From CAZFAP01 sp964516325 (GTDB lineage Bacteria > Auribacterota > JABMQX01): a stretch of 17,789 nt of DNA. Position numbers and translations under genes: made by a program. The stretch covers positions 1 to 17,789 of the forward strand of contig CAZFAP010000103.1 in assembly GCA_964516325.1 (NCBI GenBank), read 5' to 3'. Below are positions 13,729-17,789 of this stretch, one piece after another. How positions within the stretch are numbered: position 1 is the first letter of the stretch; every line of letters starts with the position of its first letter. The notes under the pieces were generated by a model. That model was not told where the DNA came from. It searched no databases and was given only the letters and a program-made list of their open reading frames with translations.

Positions 13729-16011
13729 TTACTCCTCAGCCATCTTCCTTAGCCTGGCATAAACCTCCTGCTGAAGCTCTGGCGAAAAACGATTGTAGTC
13801 GTCGGGAACGTAAAGGTCAAGGTTCTTGTCCGCCTCAAGGAGTTGATAGACTTTCCGTGCCTCCTCAGCGCAAGTGCAAACGTCCTCCACGTTGTGCTCG
13901 CGGTCGTGCTCCGGCGCGACAATCAAAACCGGGCGGGGAGCAATCAGGGCGAGAACCTCATGATAGTCGTAAGGAACACGCTGCTCTTTCCCCACGAACG
14001 CCCCCAGCCGAGGTTGAAGAACATGCCAGCGAGAGACGCTTTCCAGAAATCCAGTCCCTTTTTCCGGGGCATCCAACCGCATCGGCGTGAAGCCCGCGAC
14101 TGAGACAACGCCAGCAATCCTCTGGTCCAGAGCCGCCGTATGGAGCGAGACTGTTCCGCCGAGCGAATACCCAAGAAGGTAAATCCGCTTCGCATCCACG
14201 TATGGCAGGTTCTCGGCCACATCCACGCCCGCCCTCGCATCCGCGATCATTTTGCCGAGCAGAGACCAATGCGGGTATCGCTCATAGAATCGCGTCGCCT
14301 CCTCGATCCGGCTTCCATTTCCAATCTGGTCATAAGCGAAAACCACGAATCCCTGCCGCGCGAGCGACAGGTGCGCATGCTCCCCTCGCCTGTACCCAGC
14401 CACATAGCCGTTGGAAAACGAATGCGGATGCAGCCAGACTACCGCGGGCAGTTTCTTCTCGCCCCTGTCCGCTCCGGAAGGAAAGTAAATGTCCCCCGGA
14501 ATGTAATTGCCGAAATTTATCTGCTGCTTCTCGACGCCTTGCGCGGCGCCCTGCCGCCCGAGCATCATCGAGACGTACGCCGCCTCGGTTCCGTACCCCC
14601 CTCCCTGATTCACGGCAGCCGCCGGCGCCTCCCCCAAACCCCAGGCTATCCGTTTGACTATCTCTTCTCGACGAGCCGCCCATTGTTCCGCCGAATTTAT
14701 CTTCCCTCCGTCCTCGGTTCGCAGGAGATCGTCAATTCCCTTCGGTGGAAACGCCTCCGGATTGAGCTTTTCTCCGGAATTCTTCAGCCAATCCGCGTAC
14801 CGCGGATGTAGCAACTTCTCCGGAAAGTCGTATTGCTTCCGCCCGAACTGAGTGTCGAGCCAATCGAGATACGCCTCGATATCCTCCGCCTGCGTCCCGT
14901 GCGTCCCGTATCGCCAACGGATTCCGAGCCGCTCGTCCGCCCCGAGCAAGTCGTAAACCCGCTTCACTGAAATGTACGTTTCCTGGATCGCCCAGGTACT
15001 CTCGACGTTGTCGTTCATCGCCGTCGAGACCAGGCATGCGCGAGGAGCAATGCATGCTATCAGCTCGTGTTGGTCAATCGGGAGCTTGTCCTCTCGCCCG
15101 ACAAAAAATCGCAGCCGCGGATGAAGCCAATCCGGGAAGGCTCTCGTGATTAGCTCGATGCCCTCCCCGAAATGCGCTTCGCTGAAAAATCGGTACGCGC
15201 ACGCGCCGCCCGCCCCGGAACTGCTTGAGATGACCGCGGTGATTCTCTCGTCGAGAGCCGCGGCGATGATGGACATTTTCCCGTTCCGAGAATGCCCCGT
15301 CATCCCGATTTTGCCCTTGTCCACAATCGGAAGAGAGTAGAGGTAATCAATGCAGCGGCTCGCCGCCCATGCCCTGCGGGTGAGCTTCGTCCAGTCGTAG
15401 CCGGGCCAGACCGAGACAAACGCTCCCGTATCATCCCGCGAATCGGCGCCAGCGTACACGCAGCCGATGTACCCGCGGCTGACCGCGACAAGAGCCCAAC
15501 CGCGGTGGTTGTGCTGCGTGAGGAAAACGGGGAAGGGTCCTTCTCCCTTGGGAATGATTAGCTCCATCCAGAGCTTCGCGGCGTGGTCTGGTCCGAACTC
15601 GAGTTGGATTTCCTGCACCGTCGCTCCCGCCTCTTTCCGCTCGCGGAGGACTTTCGCCCGGATGTTCCCCGGAGGAGGGGGATGCGTGCCAATCACATAG
15701 CGCTCGAACAATCTGAGCAATTGTTCACGGCGGCGGCGCCATTGTTCCGGCGTCTCGACGGGAACCCGCTTCTCTCCCTCTTCCATCATCAAGGGATCGG
15801 GCAAACCCGGAATGCTGGGCATGGCGTCGAAATCCGGCGGCATCTCCCCCGTCTCCCGCAGCCATTGTTCCCACGGTTCGCTTTTCGGGAAGGTTCCCCG
15901 CATCCACTCCAGATCGGCTTTTCCCTTCTCATTTTCCTCCGCCGAAGAAGAATTGCTCGACAAAAGCCCTGTTAGGATAAGAAGCGACGGAAGCAGCCAC
16001 ATCCTCTTCAT
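13729..16011 (-). CDS. Secreted tandem alpha/beta hydrolase (esterase-like, two catalytic domains)
   Basis: 760 aa from the ATG at 16011, preceded by GGAGGAGAGGAA; MKRMWLLPSLLILTGLLSS is a signal peptide. Two hydrolase domains occur in series. The first has the nucleophile motif MTGHSRNGK (Ser241), similar to the GxSRxGK of CE15 glucuronoyl esterases and related acetylxylan esterases, with a candidate catalytic His in YGTHGTQAED. The second has GYSLGG (Ser616) and an acidic candidate in VAPEHDREHNVED, resembling dienelactone hydrolase/prolyl oligopeptidase-type esterases; its catalytic His is not obvious (PDDYNRFSPE at the usual place). Likely role: de-esterifying plant or algal polysaccharides outside the cytoplasm. 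Next to a Tat-exported Gfo/Idh gene, but separated from it by a strong terminator. Confidence 0.75.
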   Translation of the reverse strand: MKRMWLLPSLLILTGLLSSNSSSAEENEKGKADLEWMRGTFPKSEPWEQWLRETGEMPPDFDAMPSIPGLPDPLMMEEGEKRVPVETPEQWRRRREQLLRLFERYVIGTHPPPPGNIRAKVLRERKEAGATVQEIQLEFGPDHAAKLWMELIIPKGEGPFPVFLTQHNHRGWALVAVSRGYIGCVYAGADSRDDTGAFVSVWPGYDWTKLTRRAWAASRCIDYLYSLPIVDKGKIGMTGHSRNGKMSIIAAALDERITAVISSSSGAGGACAYRFFSEAHFGEGIELITRAFPDWLHPRLRFFVGREDKLPIDQHELIACIAPRACLVSTAMNDNVESTWAIQETYISVKRVYDLLGADERLGIRWRYGTHGTQAEDIEAYLDWLDTQFGRKQYDFPEKLLHPRYADWLKNSGEKLNPEAFPPKGIDDLLRTEDGGKINSAEQWAARREEIVKRIAWGLGEAPAAAVNQGGGYGTEAAYVSMMLGRQGAAQGVEKQQINFGNYIPGDIYFPSGADRGEKKLPAVVWLHPHSFSNGYVAGYRRGEHAHLSLARQGFVVFAYDQIGNGSRIEEATRFYERYPHWSLLGKMIADARAGVDVAENLPYVDAKRIYLLGYSLGGTVSLHTAALDQRIAGVVSVAGFTPMRLDAPEKGTGFLESVSRWHVLQPRLGAFVGKEQRVPYDYHEVLALIAPRPVLIVAPEHDREHNVEDVCTCAEEARKVYQLLEADKNLDLYVPDDYNRFSPELQQEVYARLRKMAEE

Positions 16012-16063
16012 TTCCTCTCCTCCCTTCCTCGATTTCCTGCGAGGGACGCGTTCACGCCGCAAG

Positions 16064-16101
16064 AAAAAAACTCCCCGGCGCCCAAAGCGAGCGCCGGGGA
16101 G
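16064..16101 (-). terminator. Intrinsic terminator of the Gfo/Idh gene
   Basis: Read on the minus strand: CTCCCCGGCGC (16101-16091), a 9-nt loop, GCGCCGGGGAG (16081-16071), then seven T. The 11-bp stem is perfect. It lies 16 bases after the stop of the oxidoreductase and before the hydrolase start. Confidence 0.92.
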
Positions 16102-16116
16102 CGATGTGAATCAGAC

Positions 16117-17349
16117 TTATCTCTTTTTCCCGGGGATTGGAATCGCGGACACCGGAATCTTCGCGTCGAAGCTGAGGTTCTTCGGCATGAGGTCGAGGTC
16201 TGATTTCAAGAACTCATCCCATCTCAGCTTCTTGCCCGTGTACGCCGATTCCCTTCCCATGATTGCGGTCATGGTGCTTTCCGCAACCTGCATAGCCTCG
16301 TTGTAATGTGGACCCGTCCCGCGCATGCTTGCGATGAGGTCTATGTGCTCCTGCACGTACGGGTTGGCGCCTCCCCCTTCCGACATATCCGTGCAGTTGC
16401 TCCCTTTCTTGGTCCCCACGATGAACTCCGAAACATCGCCATCGGAGTTGTTCCAGTGACGGGACATGCTCAGCATGTGGATGCCGTTCGGGTACTCGTA
16501 ATCGCAGGAGAAGTTGTCCCAGATGTTGCCCAGATACTCCTCGTTGGTCTTCCAGGCACGACCGCCAGAGGCGAAAACACGGACCGGGTGCGCTCCCATG
16601 ACCCAGTTGATGATGTCGAGGTTGTGGACGTGCTGCTCGACAATGTTGTCGCCGCTGAGCCAGCAGAACGAGTACCAGTTCCGCATCTGCCACTCGAGGT
16701 CGCCCATTCCGGCGGGCCGCGAGTTCATGAAAATTACCGGTCCCCCACACCAGTACGACCGAGCCGCACGGACCTCACCGATCTCGCCGTCGTGAATCTT
16801 CTTGATCGTCTCGATGTACGGCTTCTGGTGACGCCGCTGCGTCCCTGCGGTTACGGACAGCTTCAACTGCTCGGACTTCTTGGCCGCTTCCATGAACCTG
16901 CGGATTCCCGCGACATCCGCGGCGACAGGCTTTTCCGTGAAGACGTGCTTCTTGGCATTCACGGCCGCCTCAAACTGTTCCGGACGGAACCCAGGCGGCG
17001 TCGCGAGGATCACGTAATCCGCGTCGGTCTGCGCCGCCTTCTTGTAGCCATCGAGTCCGACGAACACCATGTCGTCGGGAATGTTCATTCCCCTCTCTTT
17101 CAAGTCTCTCTGGAAGCCTTTTGCGCGGTCCGCAAAGGCATCCGCCAGCGCTATGATCTTAACATCCTTGCTGGCCGCCATCGCGTCTCCCGCGGCGCCT
17201 CTTCCTCTCCCTCCGCAGCCGATCAGTGCGACCTTTATCGGCTCGCCCTCTGCTGAGCCGGTCCGGATGAAGGGCACCGCCGTAGCCGCCGTCGCCAAAG
17301 CAGCGGTCTTGAGAAAGTCTCTTCTGCTAAAGCGCTTCTTCGATTCCAT
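16117..17349 (-). CDS. Tat-exported Gfo/Idh/MocA family oxidoreductase
   Basis: 410 aa; the ATG at 17349 has AGGAGGGG upstream. Tat motif FSRRDFLK (7-14) and an Ala/Thr-rich segment lead to a Rossmann domain with KVALIGCGGRGRGAA. The dehydrogenase lysine motif is intact (HVFTEKPVA), followed by the C-terminal domain with GTQRRHQ, YWCGG and the putative active-site block VEQHVHNLDIINWVMG. Secreted members of this fold are abundant in polysaccharide-degrading bacteria and act on sugars or glycosides with NAD(P); the substrate is unknown. It keeps the EKP motif, unlike the GH109-type paralogue at 6978-8270, so it is more likely a genuine dehydrogenase. Own promoter and terminator, so probably a single-gene transcript. 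Confidence 0.82.
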   Translation of the reverse strand: MESKKRFSRRDFLKTAALATAATAVPFIRTGSAEGEPIKVALIGCGGRGRGAAGDAMAASKDVKIIALADAFADRAKGFQRDLKERGMNIPDDMVFVGLDGYKKAAQTDADYVILATPPGFRPEQFEAAVNAKKHVFTEKPVAADVAGIRRFMEAAKKSEQLKLSVTAGTQRRHQKPYIETIKKIHDGEIGEVRAARSYWCGGPVIFMNSRPAGMGDLEWQMRNWYSFCWLSGDNIVEQHVHNLDIINWVMGAHPVRVFASGGRAWKTNEEYLGNIWDNFSCDYEYPNGIHMLSMSRHWNNSDGDVSEFIVGTKKGSNCTDMSEGGGANPYVQEHIDLIASMRGTGPHYNEAMQVAESTMTAIMGRESAYTGKKLRWDEFLKSDLDLMPKNLSFDAKIPVSAIPIPGKKR

Positions 17350-17429
17350 ACCTTAGCCCCTCCTATTGTGTTTCGGTTCCATGAAAAGTTACCGGAAAAC
17401 CCTGCAAAAAATGGCCAATACGCTATTGC

Positions 17430-17457
17430 AGGATAGCACATAAGGGGCAACTGTCAA
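17430..17457 (-). promoter_or_regulatory. Sigma-70 promoter of the Gfo/Idh gene
   Basis: On the minus strand a perfect TTGACA (17457-17452), a 16-bp spacer and TATCCT (17435-17430). The start would be near 17423, giving a 75-nt leader to the ATG at 17349. Confidence 0.65.
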
Positions 17458-17476
17458 CCTTAAACAACGACGTTGC

Positions 17477-17644
17477 GTAACGCCTCAGTTATAGGCGGGG
17501 GATCCCCCGCGCTGGGGCGCCGTCGGTAGGAGAGATGAAACCGCAGATGAACGCAGATGGACGCAGATGAGAAACAAGGGAGGGCTGACTCGCCCCGACG
17601 GGTCGGACTGTTGTGGGGTTGTCCGCCCGTAACTGAGCGGTTAG
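17477..17644. mobile_element. MITE-like element with TA-flanked terminal inverted repeats
   Basis: Left end TA-ACGCCTCAGTTATAGGCGG (from 17478) and right end CCGCCCGTAACTGAGCGGT-TA (to 17644) are inverted repeats with 15 of 19 matches, flanked by TA on each side as for Tc1/mariner/IS630-type insertion. The 165-bp interior has no gene. It holds a perfect palindrome GGGGGATCCCCC (17497-17508) and a 10-bp tandem repeat. A non-autonomous transposable element is the likely reading. Confidence 0.5.
17541..17570. repeat. 10-bp tandem repeat (CGCAGATGR-type), three copies
   Basis: CCGCAGATGA, ACGCAGATGG and ACGCAGATGA follow each other without gap. Similar GCAGATGAAC-type arrays are scattered through many genomes of uncultured bacteria. 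It lies inside the MITE-like element. Confidence 0.7.
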
Positions 17645-17789
17645 GACCTTGCATGACATCTATGTCCAGGCAATCCGCTGCAACCTCCGAATTCCGTTCT
17701 GTTAGCCCAACTTCCGCACCGGATTGGTATTTTCAGATTTTTTTGAGGGTGATTGGGGGATAAAATGTATAGGATCCTATCCGGAGTGC
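17645..17789. other. Right edge, non-coding
   Basis: No gene recognised. A perfect 12-bp palindrome ATAGGATCCTAT (17769-17780) close to the edge could be an operator for a gene beyond the window. Confidence 0.3.

Noticed and set aside
17685..17715. GTTGGGC box with CCGGTGCGG before it on the minus strand, resembling an attC right end
   Set aside because: No complementary RYYYAAC box is found within about 80 bases on the required side and no hairpin forms; the 7-mer can occur by chance.
1..17789. CRISPR arrays, rRNA genes, prophage structural genes
   Set aside because: No regularly spaced direct repeats of CRISPR length, no rRNA-like segments and no capsid, portal, terminase or tail genes were seen.

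Overview
The window (about 17.8 kb, GC in the high fifties by eye) looks like chromosome from a free-living, diderm, carbohydrate-scavenging bacterium, probably uncultured. Four genes encode secreted carbohydrate-related proteins: three Tat-tagged (two Gfo/Idh/MocA-fold, one sugar isomerase/epimerase-like) and one NamZ-type muramidase. A tandem esterase-like hydrolase and a lipid A-type acyltransferase fit the same picture. This mix is familiar from Planctomycetota, Hydrogenedentota and related lineages, but I cannot fix the taxon from sequence alone.

Left part (1-6330), accessory region. After the last codons of an ETF alpha gene (+), everything to 6328 reads on the minus strand. Positions 2880-139 have the architecture of an integron cassette array without an integrase in view. 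In transcription order: a short DUF2442 ORF whose stop lies inside an attC-like hairpin (2693-2624); a MNT-fold nucleotidyltransferase plus a 40-codon ORF; a 61-bp attC with perfectly complementary R''/R' boxes (2074-2014); a two-HKD phospholipase D-like protein; and a degenerate attC-like end (229-139). Beyond it are an orphan PD-(D/E)XK-like protein and an orphan CHC2/TOPRIM/DnaB-type primase-helicase. Its zinc-finger and TOPRIM residues are unusual, and TGCGCA/CCCTGCGC repeats lie on both sides of it.

Middle (6978-10637), a three-gene minus-strand cluster: a GH109-type NAD-dependent glycosidase, a DUF1343/NamZ exo-muramidase and a Tat-exported sugar isomerase/epimerase-like protein. Together they suggest extracytoplasmic breakdown of amino sugars or peptidoglycan fragments. 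A tRNA-Gln(CTG) with its own consensus promoter follows at 10991-11066 (-).

Right part (11224-17789). A plus-strand cupin and LpxL-like acyltransferase pair starts at a good sigma-70 promoter and converges on a cysteine synthase (-). A tandem alpha/beta hydrolase (-) follows, then a second Tat-exported Gfo/Idh oxidoreductase (-) with a clear promoter and a textbook intrinsic terminator. The right edge holds a MITE-like element (TA-flanked imperfect terminal inverted repeats) containing a 10-bp tandem repeat. Short CGGGAT-type interspersed repeats lie near 3240 and 10770.
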